In this document: one piece after another, positions 20,631 through 26,576 of the stretch | Numbering within the stretch: position 1 is the stretch's first letter | Layout: each line of letters opens with the position of its first letter | Assembly (NCBI GenBank): GCA_003214295.1 | Contig: QCLV01000015.1 | Location: forward strand, 1 to 34,346 | Source: Prochlorococcus sp. AG-418-F08 | Lineage (GTDB): Bacteria > Cyanobacteriota > Cyanobacteriia > PCC-6307 > Cyanobiaceae | Direction of reading: 5' to 3' | Length of the DNA stretch: 34,346 nt | Translations under genes and position numbers: made by a program | Notes under the pieces: model-generated | What the model saw: the letters and a program-made list of their open reading frames with translations, nothing else | Database searches by the model: none | Told to the model about the DNA's origin: nothing

Positions 20631-21214
20631 ACTTTTATTGGTTTCTTATCTAACACCAGGTCAATTAAACCGTACTCAACAGCTTCGTTTGGGGACATAT
20701 AAAAATCTCTATCAGTATCTTCTTTGATAGTGTCATAATCCTTTCCAGTTCTTTCTGATAATTCAGCATTTAGTCGTTCTTTTAAGAACAAAATTTCATC
20801 TGCTTGAATTCTTATATCACTGGCTTGCCCTCTAGCACCTCCAAGTGGTTGATGAATCATTATTCTTGAATGTCTAAGGCTGCTTCTTTTACCTTTAGTA
20901 CCTGCCGCAAGCAAAAATGCACCCATACTAGCTGCTAAGCCAACACAAACTGTATGAATGTCAGGCTTTACATGTTGCATGGTGTCAAAGATCCCCAATC
21001 CGTCATATACGGATCCGCCAGGTGAATTTATGTACATATAAATGTCCTTATCTGGATCCTCGGCCTCGAGGAACAATAATTGAGCAACAATTCTATTAGC
21101 AGTTTCACTAGTAACTTGTTCTCCCAAAAATATTATTCTTTCTCTTAAAAGTCTCGAATAAATATCAAAGACTCTTTCACTACCGCCCGATTCTTCTAAA
21201 ACTAAAGGGATCAT
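20627..21214 (-). CDS. clpP: ATP-dependent Clp protease proteolytic subunit
   Basis: Serine peptidase core of Clp, which degrades unfolded proteins fed by a ClpC/ClpX-type chaperone. The catalytic triad is present: S96 (GLAASMGAF), H121 ([10 protein letters not shown]) and D170 (DTDRDFYMS). At 195 residues it has the normal mature length, and the N-terminal IPLVLEESG loop is intact. Cyanobacteria carry several ClpP/ClpR paralogues; the complete triad makes this a ClpP, not ClpR. It is convergent with ftsH and divergent from psb29 with only 35 bases between starts. Confidence 0.96.
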   Translation of the reverse strand: MIPLVLEESGGSERVFDIYSRLLRERIIFLGEQVTSETANRIVAQLLFLEAEDPDKDIYMYINSPGGSVYDGLGIFDTMQHVKPDIHTVCVGLAASMGAFLLAAGTKGKRSSLRHSRIMIHQPLGGARGQASDIRIQADEILFLKERLNAELSERTGKDYDTIKEDTDRDFYMSPNEAVEYGLIDLVLDKKPIKV

Positions 21215-21249
21215 AATAATATTTATCTGTTTATTAGATATTAACGATA

Positions 21250-21906
21250 TTGAGTCAACATACGCTAACCTTATTAAGGTTTACATATAAAAAATTGAAA
21301 GAAAAATTGACTGTTTCAGATAGCAAAAAGTTATTTCATGAAAAATTTCCTTACGTCATTCCAGGTTTATATAAAAGAATAGTTGATGAAATGCTTGTCG
21401 AACTTAATCTTTTGAACCATCAAAATGAATTTACGCAAGATTATCTCTTTTGTGTCGGCCTCACCGAAACATTCAAAGAATTAACGAAAGGATATCAACC
21501 TGAAAAACACTTGGATCTACTTTTTGAATCTTTATGCAGTTCAACAAATTTTGAGGCGAAGGAAATTAATGAAATATCTAAAAAGTCTCAAAAAGAATTA
21601 AAGGATAAAATTTCTAAAGATATTTTAAAATTTTTATTAGAAAAAAGTGATTCTCAACTTTATCCTTCAAGGATTTTGAACTTAGGTATATATATATTAA
21701 TTTCAAACTCCCAAGATTTCAAAGAGAAAAATGAATCAGATAAAAATAAGATGATCTCTGAAATATTTGAGAAGTTAAGCTTATCTGCTAATAAAGCAGA
21801 AAAAGATATTGGAATCTACAAAAGCAGCATATCAAAAATGGAACAAGCAAAAGAATTAATTGAAGAGCTCAGAATCAAGGATAAAAAAAATAATCAAAAA
21901 AAATAA
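21250..21906 (+). CDS. psb29: Psb29/Thf1 thylakoid formation protein
   Basis: Homologue of Psb29 (Thf1), needed for photosystem II assembly or repair and known to stabilise FtsH complexes. Recognised from [51 protein letters not shown] and the C-terminal charged coiled coil. As called it is 218 residues from TTG 21250. The family usually starts just before the TVSD motif, so in-frame TTGs at 21295 (codon 16) or 21307 (codon 20) are plausible true starts and the extension may be untranslated. Location two genes from ftsH fits the functional link. Confidence 0.88.
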   Translation: MSQHTLTLLRFTYKKLKEKLTVSDSKKLFHEKFPYVIPGLYKRIVDEMLVELNLLNHQNEFTQDYLFCVGLTETFKELTKGYQPEKHLDLLFESLCSSTNFEAKEINEISKKSQKELKDKISKDILKFLLEKSDSQLYPSRILNLGIYILISNSQDFKEKNESDKNKMISEIFEKLSLSANKAEKDIGIYKSSISKMEQAKELIEELRIKDKKNNQKK

Positions 21907-21909
21907 TTA

Positions 21910-22050
21910 CTATTTTTTTAATCTTTTTTTATCTTTCCAAGAAACATAGGATATATAAATTACAGCTAAAGTTATGAATATGAGTAAAAAAAAAGATGTT
22001 AAGATAAGAAATTTACTTAAATAGACTTCATAAGTTAAAAATGGAATCAT
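21910..22050 (-). CDS. 46-residue single-span membrane protein coupled to petN
   Basis: Complete frame from ATG (22050) to TAG (21910). A short N-terminus [14 protein letters not shown] leads into one hydrophobic span (about 14-35, [20 protein letters not shown]) and a strongly basic tail (WKDKKRLKK), predicting a cytoplasmic (stromal-side) C-terminus by the positive-inside rule. The ATG overlaps the petN stop as ATGA, so the two are almost certainly co-translated. The size and topology resemble small subunits of photosynthetic complexes, but no named family (PetL, PetM, PetG, PsbX and others) was recognised. Association with cytochrome b6f is inference from coupling alone. Confidence 0.68.
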
Positions 22051-22148
22051 ATATCAATAGAGCCATCTCCGTTTCTGCCCCAAACAACCATTGCAATTGA
22101 AAAAGTAAAAATTGCAGCTAAAGCAGCCCACCCTATCTGAAAAATCAT
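22047..22148 (-). CDS. petN: cytochrome b6f complex subunit VIII (PetN)
   Basis: Eighth, smallest subunit of the cytochrome b6f complex, 33 residues, one transmembrane helix. The translation [20 protein letters not shown], then [13 protein letters not shown], matches PetN almost residue for residue, including the invariant VVWGRNG(D)G motif at the membrane exit and the normal length. It lies on the minus strand, divergent from the DUF2103 gene, with its stop overlapping the start of the 46-residue membrane protein. Confidence 0.96.
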
Positions 22149-22259
22149 TGAATTAAAATCACTATATTTTAATATAACAGAACTTAAAAAATTTTTTTAA
22201 TTAATTCTAATATAAATTAATTTCTCAGAAATAATTATTTATAAATAGAATGAAAAAAA

Positions 22260-22544
22260 ATGCCAAAATTGGGAAGATTAGTATTAAACCATAGTACGAA
22301 TATCGAAGGTTTAATTCCTATATTGCAAAAATTAGCCCTTAATACAAATATTAAGACAATAACCCCAGCTGTAATATCTAGAGCAAGGGGAAGATCTTCG
22401 AAATTGATAATAAGATTATCAATTAAAACTATAAACGGTTACAAAGCCATTGCAAGAAAGGGAAAAACAGCTCAAGAAGTTTTTATTTCAACAGACCTAG
22501 GCAAAGATGAGTTAAAACAAATCATAGATATTTATAATAAGTAA
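22260..22544 (+). CDS. DUF2103 protein (putative metal-binding)
   Basis: 94-residue member of the cyanobacterial DUF2103 group. Matching stretches are GRLVLNHSTNIEGLIPIL, TITPAVISRARGRSS and KAIARKGKTAQEVFI. The family is annotated as metal-binding by homology, but no role is established. The compact alpha/beta pattern lacks membrane spans. Start is ATG 22260; an ATG ten bases upstream is in another frame. It is divergent from petN with 111 bases between. Confidence 0.82.
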   Translation: MPKLGRLVLNHSTNIEGLIPILQKLALNTNIKTITPAVISRARGRSSKLIIRLSIKTINGYKAIARKGKTAQEVFISTDLGKDELKQIIDIYNK

Positions 22545-22582
22545 GGTAATCTAATGCTAAAAAAAATTTGCCTTAAGAAAAA

Positions 22583-22792
22583 ATGAAATTATTGTTATAT
22601 TTCTCTCTATTTTTAATTCCACTTTTCTTAATTGGTGAAAAATCATTCTCTATTACTGATTTCCAAATAAAGAAAATTTGTAAAAATGAGAAAAGAGAAT
22701 TAACTTGTATAAAAAATTTACGAGAAAAAAGATCTAATCTCCAAAAAGGTAATCATATTGAAATACCTGTGGTACCTCATAAGAGTAATTAA
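22583..22792 (+). CDS. small secreted or membrane-anchored protein, 69 residues
   Basis: Begins with a typical signal or anchor (MKLLLYFSLFLIPLFLIGEK, residues 1-20), followed by a basic, hydrophilic region with two cysteines (IKKICKNEKRELTCIKNL) and a Pro/Val tail. The cysteine pair with ten residues between could form a disulfide outside the cytoplasm (inference). No family is recognised. It lies 38 bases after the DUF2103 gene and converges with the next gene over three bases. Confidence 0.65.
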   Translation: MKLLLYFSLFLIPLFLIGEKSFSITDFQIKKICKNEKRELTCIKNLREKRSNLQKGNHIEIPVVPHKSN

Positions 22793-22795
22793 AAT

Positions 22796-23065
22796 TTAAA
22801 TCTCAAATTCCGACTCAAAAATATTGAGAGCATTTTTATAATTTGCGAGAAGTTGATCTGAATTATCATTAAATCCATGCTCTTCATAACTTGCTCTTAA
22901 TTCATCATATAAGTGTACAACTTCGTTAAAAGCACTCATATATTCTTTTTGTATATTTTCATCATCGATATCATAGATTTTGGCTAAAACTAATTCAACA
23001 TTTTTTTTTGATGAATATATTTTTCTCTCGAAATCTTTATTTAACTTCCTCCTTTTCTTTGCCAT
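22796..23065 (-). CDS. hypothetical helical protein, 89 residues
   Basis: Basic N-terminus (MAKKRRKLNKDFERK) followed by an amphipathic helical, acidic body with VHLYDELRASYEEHGFND. No membrane span, cysteine or known motif. It is flanked by convergent and divergent small genes, and its spacing suggests its own promoter in the 133-base gap 23066-23198. Function unknown. Confidence 0.6.
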   Translation of the reverse strand: MAKKRRKLNKDFERKIYSSKKNVELVLAKIYDIDDENIQKEYMSAFNEVVHLYDELRASYEEHGFNDNSDQLLANYKNALNIFESEFEI

Positions 23066-23198
23066 TTATAAATTTTTTTTTAAATACAAATTAACAATAC
23101 ACAAATTCATAGATAAATTAAATTAAAACTTATAAAATAAAAATATAGTTTCCAAATCAAAATAAAAGCTCTACATTCCAAATAAATTATTCAATTAT

Positions 23199-23636
23199 AT
23201 GGATAAAAAAGATACAAGTAATCTCAATGAGGTTAGAAACCAAAATTATCAAGATAAAAAAATGAATAATTCCCAAAAACAAAAGAAAAAGAAAGATAAT
23301 TATCTTCCTTGGTGGGTTGAGTTTTTATTTGTTCAAGTAGGGTTGCCAGACAGAATACTAATAAAAATACTTAAAACAAAAAAGAAGGCTAAAGAATTAA
23401 TTAAAAATGACCACAAAATATTAATAACATTTTTGTTTTTAATTACTTTAATGGCATATTTTTATCCGGTTATTAAACATTCAAAAAACAAATTAGATTG
23501 TGAATCAACTGCCAAAAATTATATTACTAAAAATAAAAAAACAAACAATATTGATAAGAAAGAATTGAAAATGTTATCCATAAATTTTTGTTATGGTGGT
23601 GAAGAAATTTATGAAATTGAAAATTTAAAAAATTAA
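23199..23636 (+). CDS. single-span membrane protein of unknown function, 145 residues
   Basis: Lys/Asn/Gln-rich disordered N-terminus (1-33), then a notable aromatic motif LPWWVEFLFVQVGLPDRI (about 35-52), a basic helix (LKTKKKAKELIKND), one transmembrane helix (about 75-91, ILITFLFLITLMAYFYP) and a lysine-rich C-terminal domain with two cysteines. The WWVEFLFVQVGLPD segment looks like an interfacial or docking helix. No signal peptide; topology probably N-in. I do not recognise the family. A 15/14-base tandem repeat covers its stop codon. Confidence 0.65.
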   Translation: MDKKDTSNLNEVRNQNYQDKKMNNSQKQKKKKDNYLPWWVEFLFVQVGLPDRILIKILKTKKKAKELIKNDHKILITFLFLITLMAYFYPVIKHSKNKLDCESTAKNYITKNKKTNNIDKKELKMLSINFCYGGEEIYEIENLKN

Positions 23637-23660
23637 CTTTTTAATAATTAACTTTTAATA
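23632..23660. repeat. short imperfect tandem duplication
   Basis: ATTAACTTTTTAATA (23632-23646) is followed at once by ATTAACTTTTAATA (23647-23660), differing by one T. It overlaps the end of the 145-residue gene, so a slipped-strand event may have altered the region after its stop. No function assigned. Confidence 0.6.
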
Positions 23661-23718
23661 ATACTCAAAAATACTATAATGATAATTTTAAATTTAGTTT
23701 AATTTAGATTTAAACATT

Positions 23719-23895
23719 ATGACTGATATAAGAGAAAAAAAAGAAAACGTAAAAATGCATTTAAAAGATTTAAGGCAAAACTTAAAGAAAATGCATCTAG
23801 AAGTAACTGAAGAATTATTAATCCCGCAACCTGAAGATGTAAAAAGATTGATGAAAAAAATGGATCTATTATTAAAATTAATAGAATCAAATTAA
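23719..23895 (+). CDS. small charged helical protein, 58 residues (paralogue of the 65-residue protein at 25124-25321)
   Basis: ATG 23719 to TAA 23895. Entirely helical and charged, beginning MTDIREKKENVKMHLKDL. It aligns without gaps over about 50 residues to the protein encoded at 25124-25321 on the other strand. Shared positions include HL..(L/I)R..L..MH, a proline ten residues after that MH, and the closing D.LL.L pattern. This second copy supports a genuine gene. No domain name known; no membrane span. Confidence 0.6.
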   Translation: MTDIREKKENVKMHLKDLRQNLKKMHLEVTEELLIPQPEDVKRLMKKMDLLLKLIESN

Positions 23896-23935
23896 TTTAT
23901 AATAAAAATAATCGGAAATTTCAAAAAATCAAAAA

Positions 23936-24286
23936 ATGAAAAAGATAAAATATTTCTCACAAATATTATTAATTGCAATTTTCTTAAGTTCCTGTAAAAC
24001 ATCAATTAATAAAGAAACTCCTCTTTTTAATTCTGAAGACAAGATGAATGAGCATCCTAATTTAGAAAAGAAAAGAATGGAAATAAAATTTTCCTGTGGA
24101 GAAGATGGGATTTCAGAATATTTGGATGATGGATGGATTATCCTAGAAGAAGATTATCAAGAAAAAATTTGCACTTGGAAATCTGTTCCTGCTACAAAAG
24201 ATTGTGACATGGAGAAAGATAAAGGCTGTAAAATAACCAAGCCAGATAAAATAGGAGAAGAAAAAATTTATTTATTAGAAAGATAA
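23936..24286 (+). CDS. putative lipoprotein, 116 residues
   Basis: N-terminal signal with a lipobox: basic start MKKIKYFSQ, hydrophobic core LLIAIFLSSC and cysteine near residue 20, so lipid anchoring is predicted. The mature part is acidic with four further cysteines: one in FSCGEDGISEYLDDGW, one in KICTWKS, and the pair TKDC, KGCK. Disulfide stabilisation outside the cytoplasm is plausible. No family recognised. It is preceded by the 58-residue gene (40-base gap) and followed after nine bases by a 42-residue gene. Confidence 0.68.
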   Translation: MKKIKYFSQILLIAIFLSSCKTSINKETPLFNSEDKMNEHPNLEKKRMEIKFSCGEDGISEYLDDGWIILEEDYQEKICTWKSVPATKDCDMEKDKGCKITKPDKIGEEKIYLLER

Positions 24287-24295
24287 TTTTATATT

Positions 24296-24424
24296 ATGGA
24301 TCCAAAAACAGAGTATTTGGTTGATTTGATTTTTGAGAAATTAAAAAACTATAAAAGCAAAAAAATAATTTTAGAAAAAACTTTTTTGAAAAAATTTATA
24401 TTTTCACTTCTTAAAGAAAACTAA
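24296..24424 (+). CDS. possible 42-residue basic peptide
   Basis: Frame from ATG 24296 to TAA 24424, beginning nine bases after the lipoprotein gene, so co-transcription is likely. Sequence starts MDPKTEYLVDLIFEKLKNYK and ends in a basic amphipathic helix. It has Lys/Ile/Phe-rich composition, which in this AT-rich DNA also arises by chance, so coding status is uncertain. Confidence 0.42.
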   Translation: MDPKTEYLVDLIFEKLKNYKSKKIILEKTFLKKFIFSLLKEN

Positions 24425-24473
24425 ATTTATATAAAAAATTAATTAAAATGTTATTTTAATTAAAGTTGTAGTT

Positions 24474-24569
24474 ATGTATAATTTTTCTTCCTTAACTATT
24501 ACTCTTATAATCACTTTTGTTGTGAGCCTTTATTTTCTATTTAAGGTTACTTCTAATACTAAAAATTAG
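24474..24569 (+). CDS. possible 31-residue single-span membrane peptide
   Basis: Frame from ATG 24474 to TAG 24569. The product is almost all one transmembrane helix (MYNFSSLTITLIITFVVSLY, then FLF) with a short polar tail KVTSNTKN. The size is in the range of small photosystem or cytochrome subunits, but it matches none that I know (PsbT, PsbI, PsbM, PetL checked by eye). Nothing else supports it, so moderate to low confidence. Confidence 0.45.
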   Translation: MYNFSSLTITLIITFVVSLYFLFKVTSNTKN

Positions 24570-24589
24570 AAATCGTTCTAAAGTTATCC

Positions 24590-24772
24590 TTAAATGATTG
24601 GATCTTCCCTTAGTAACAAAACTGTATGATTATTTAAATCTTCATTGATCCATTCTTTATATTCATCTAAAACGCTTTTTTTATCAGCATTATCTAGAAG
24701 ATCAATTCTTTTCTTTGCATTATCTAGAGCTTCATTAATATAAAATTGATGATCTTTGGAATTTTCATACAT
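24590..24772 (-). CDS. hypothetical acidic helical protein, 60 residues
   Basis: Begins MYENSKDHQFYINEALDNAK and continues as a charged helix (RIDLLDNADKKSVLDEYKEWINEDL) with an acidic tail REDPII. No cysteine, span or known motif. Composition is balanced rather than A/T-driven (Asp, Glu, Leu), supporting coding. It converges on the 31-residue frame with 20 bases between. Confidence 0.58.
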   Translation of the reverse strand: MYENSKDHQFYINEALDNAKKRIDLLDNADKKSVLDEYKEWINEDLNNHTVLLLREDPII

Positions 24773-24907
24773 TTTATTTTTTATTTTATTAAAAATAAAT
24801 TTCTGGTATGTATTATAAATAACAATAATTAGTTTTTATTTGCTAAGGGTATCAAGCAATACGGAAGATTTTTTTATATATTTATGATAATAAACTTTTA
24901 AAATATT

Positions 24908-25102
24908 ATGTCATACGAAGCAGGCAGTAAAGAATGTAGACACTTGATAGAAGCTAAGGAAAGTCTTTTATCAGCAATGGATGCTCTAAGTAATATAAAT
25001 TCAACTGATCTAATCCAAAGCCAAATTAAAGAAATCTACATTAAGTTAGAACAAATGCACGATAATCGCAAAAAAATAGAATCAGCAACTAACTACCTTT
25101 AA
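24908..25102 (+). CDS. hypothetical helical protein, 64 residues
   Basis: Begins MSYEAGSKECRHLIEAKESL, with heptad-like hydrophobic spacing through LLSAMDALSNI and IYIKLEQMHDNRKKIE, consistent with a two-helix coiled coil. One cysteine (residue 10). The start has no Shine-Dalgarno sequence, as is common here. It converges with the 65-residue gene (21-base gap). Function unknown. Confidence 0.58.
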   Translation: MSYEAGSKECRHLIEAKESLLSAMDALSNINSTDLIQSQIKEIYIKLEQMHDNRKKIESATNYL

Positions 25103-25123
25103 CTTACTCAAAATTTATAAACT

Positions 25124-25321
25124 TCAAAATTGATTTTTTAGCTTTTTAATTTTCTTATCCGATAATAAATCCAGTAGAGCATCAAGTTGTGCATGAACTT
25201 CCTTAGCTTCGTTTAGATCAGGCAACAAATCATCCTTAATAAGCATTTGATGCATCTCTCTTAACTCAAACCTTATATATCTAAGGTGAGAACTTACTTC
25301 CTCTCTTTTAGCAGCACTCAT
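25124..25321 (-). CDS. small helical protein, 65 residues (paralogue of the 58-residue protein at 23719-23895)
   Basis: Begins MSAAKREEVSSHLRYIRFEL and aligns gap-free with the plus-strand 58-residue protein: HLRYIRFELREMH against HLKDLRQNLKKMH, then a conserved proline and D.LLDLL against D.LLKLI. Leu/Glu/Lys-rich, predicted antiparallel helical hairpin with the proline at the turn. No span, no known domain. Confidence 0.62.
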   Translation of the reverse strand: MSAAKREEVSSHLRYIRFELREMHQMLIKDDLLPDLNEAKEVHAQLDALLDLLSDKKIKKLKNQF

Positions 25322-25451
25322 ATTTACTTTCTATTAATTACATTATACAGTATTGAGTTTTTGTGATTCCTAAATAGATTTGGCTTAAAATATTCGAAAT
25401 TTTAAAAACACATAATATTATTTAAAGTATCAATATAGTATAATGTGATCC

Positions 25452-25625
25452 ATGAAAAAGAAAAAATCAAAAAAAATTCCAACTAAGTCAAATAAACAAA
25501 ATCAAGAATTAGGACAAACAAAAAATTCTGCAAAATTAGTGCTTTTTGTCTTTGGAATAGGACCAATAATAGGAATAACAATATTTTTATACAGTAATGG
25601 TTTTTTTAATTCACCTAACATGTGA
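25452..25625 (+). CDS. 57-residue single-span membrane protein
   Basis: ATG 25452 to TGA 25625. Highly basic N-terminus (MKKKKSKKIPTKSNKQNQ), then one hydrophobic span near residues 28-46 (AKLVLFVFGIGPIIGITIFL) and a short polar end YSNGFFNSPNM. The positive-inside rule predicts the N-terminus in the cytoplasm. The tail resembles small integral proteins of cyanobacterial membranes in general, but no family is recognised. Confidence 0.55.
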   Translation: MKKKKSKKIPTKSNKQNQELGQTKNSAKLVLFVFGIGPIIGITIFLYSNGFFNSPNM

Positions 25626-25653
25626 ATAATAAATATTAAAATTTTAAAAATAA

Positions 25654-25857
25654 TTATTTAAATTTTTTTAATGAGAATACTCTAAATTCTGCCAATTTTC
25701 TTGCATTTTCTGGATTAGAAATTAAGAAAGGATGATCAGATAAAAGTTCAAAAACTTTATCTATCTTTAATTTTAAATCTTCACAATTAATTCTTTCCCA
25801 TTCCTCATCAAATGACATTGCAAAGCTGTCAGCATTATCATAAAGTTTGTCTCTCAT
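25654..25857 (-). CDS. hypothetical protein, 67 residues
   Basis: Begins MRDKLYDNADSFAMSFDEEW; acidic first half, basic end (RVFSLKKFK). A single cysteine (residue 25). Helical pattern DLKLKIDKVFELLSDHPFL. No membrane span or known motif. It converges with the 57-residue membrane protein (28-base gap). Function unknown. Confidence 0.58.
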   Translation of the reverse strand: MRDKLYDNADSFAMSFDEEWERINCEDLKLKIDKVFELLSDHPFLISNPENARKLAEFRVFSLKKFK

Positions 25858-26082
25858 AGAACTTAAATTTTGAATTTAAATGGATTTAAAAATTTGAATT
25901 GAACACAAAATTAATTGAGGTAAGGATATTAAACTATCCTCGTAAATAATTAAAAATAACTCATTTTGAAAGTGCATTCTAATTATACTTTTTTTCATTA
26001 AGTAATTTCACACTTTTCACAACAAACTAAGATCTAATAATATTTGACAGAAGTGTTACAATAGTGACATATGTAAAATTTC
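25858..26082. other. longest intergenic gap (225 bases), between divergent genes
   Basis: No coding frame of note. It contains a perfect 6-bp hairpin, AGGATA (25923-25928) with TATCCT (25935-25940) around a 6-base loop. There is no T-run after it, so it is not a convincing terminator. The right end holds a TTGACA (26044-26049) and the dyad described separately. Confidence 0.5.
26054..26069. promoter_or_regulatory. imperfect dyad upstream of the ribbon-helix-helix gene (candidate operator)
   Basis: TGTTAC (26054-26059) and GTGACA (26064-26069) form a 6-bp inverted repeat with one mismatch around AATA. It ends 13 bases before the ATG at 26083, and TTGACA, a possible -35 box, lies five bases before it. 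The position suits autorepression by the adjacent ribbon-helix-helix protein. Short dyads arise by chance in AT-rich DNA, so this is tentative. Confidence 0.35.
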
Positions 26083-26451
26083 ATGGAAAATAAAGTTAAA
26101 AGGATAGGTTATCTTCCAAGGAAAAGAGTCCTCGAAATTATTGATGAGATATCTAAAAGCGAATCTATAAGTAGATCTAAAGTTGTTGGAATATTAGTCG
26201 AGGAAGCATTGGATGCCAGAGGTATTGCAAATTTTGGCTACAGCAACATTATTAAATCCAAATCATACAAATCAGATATTTATAAAGAGATTAATAAAGA
26301 GAATATCCATTTAAAAGATGCAGAAGATGAATTTGTTGACGATAGTGGTTACACAGTTTCTTCTCAAAAAACATTAGATCGCTCAATATCATCTTCTGAT
26401 ATTGAATTGGCAAATAAAATTAATATTCTTAAAGAATCTGGATTGATATAA
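26083..26451 (+). CDS. ribbon-helix-helix (CopG/Arc-like) DNA-binding protein, 122 residues
   Basis: The first 45 residues follow the ribbon-helix-helix plan: beta strand KVKRIGYLP, helix A RKRVLEIIDEISKSES, turn with ISRSKVV, then helix B GILVEEALDARG. The remainder (45-122) is polar and probably flexible, with no known domain. No toxin gene follows, so an antitoxin role is not supported; a stand-alone transcription regulator is more likely (inference). A dyad at 26054-26069 could be its operator, and an AT-rich hairpin follows the gene. Confidence 0.68.
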   Translation: MENKVKRIGYLPRKRVLEIIDEISKSESISRSKVVGILVEEALDARGIANFGYSNIIKSKSYKSDIYKEINKENIHLKDAEDEFVDDSGYTVSSQKTLDRSISSSDIELANKINILKESGLI

Positions 26452-26496
26452 CTTTGAATTTTTTTTATTTTTGAATGCATAATATTGAATCATTGT

Positions 26497-26528
26497 TTAT
26501 TCTTAGTCAAGAATAATATTCTTTTTAA
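26497..26528 (+). terminator. AT-rich hairpin followed by a T-run
   Basis: TTATTCTT (26497-26504) pairs perfectly with AAGAATAA (26509-26516) around the loop AGTC, followed by TATTCTTTTT. The position, 45 bases after the ribbon-helix-helix gene and before the DUF2130 gene, suits a factor-independent terminator. The stem has only two G:C pairs, so it is weak. Confidence 0.4.
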
Positions 26529-26576
26529 ATAATTCGAATATTGAATCCTTTCTTATAGTCAATTTGTAATTTAAAA

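Noticed and set aside
25923..25940. Hairpin AGGATA/TATCCT as a terminator
   Set aside because: No T-run follows in either direction, and it is not downstream of a plus-strand gene end in a useful position.
26083..26576. Toxin-antitoxin module at the ribbon-helix-helix gene
   Set aside because: No small toxin-like frame follows; a terminator-like hairpin and the DUF2130 gene come next.
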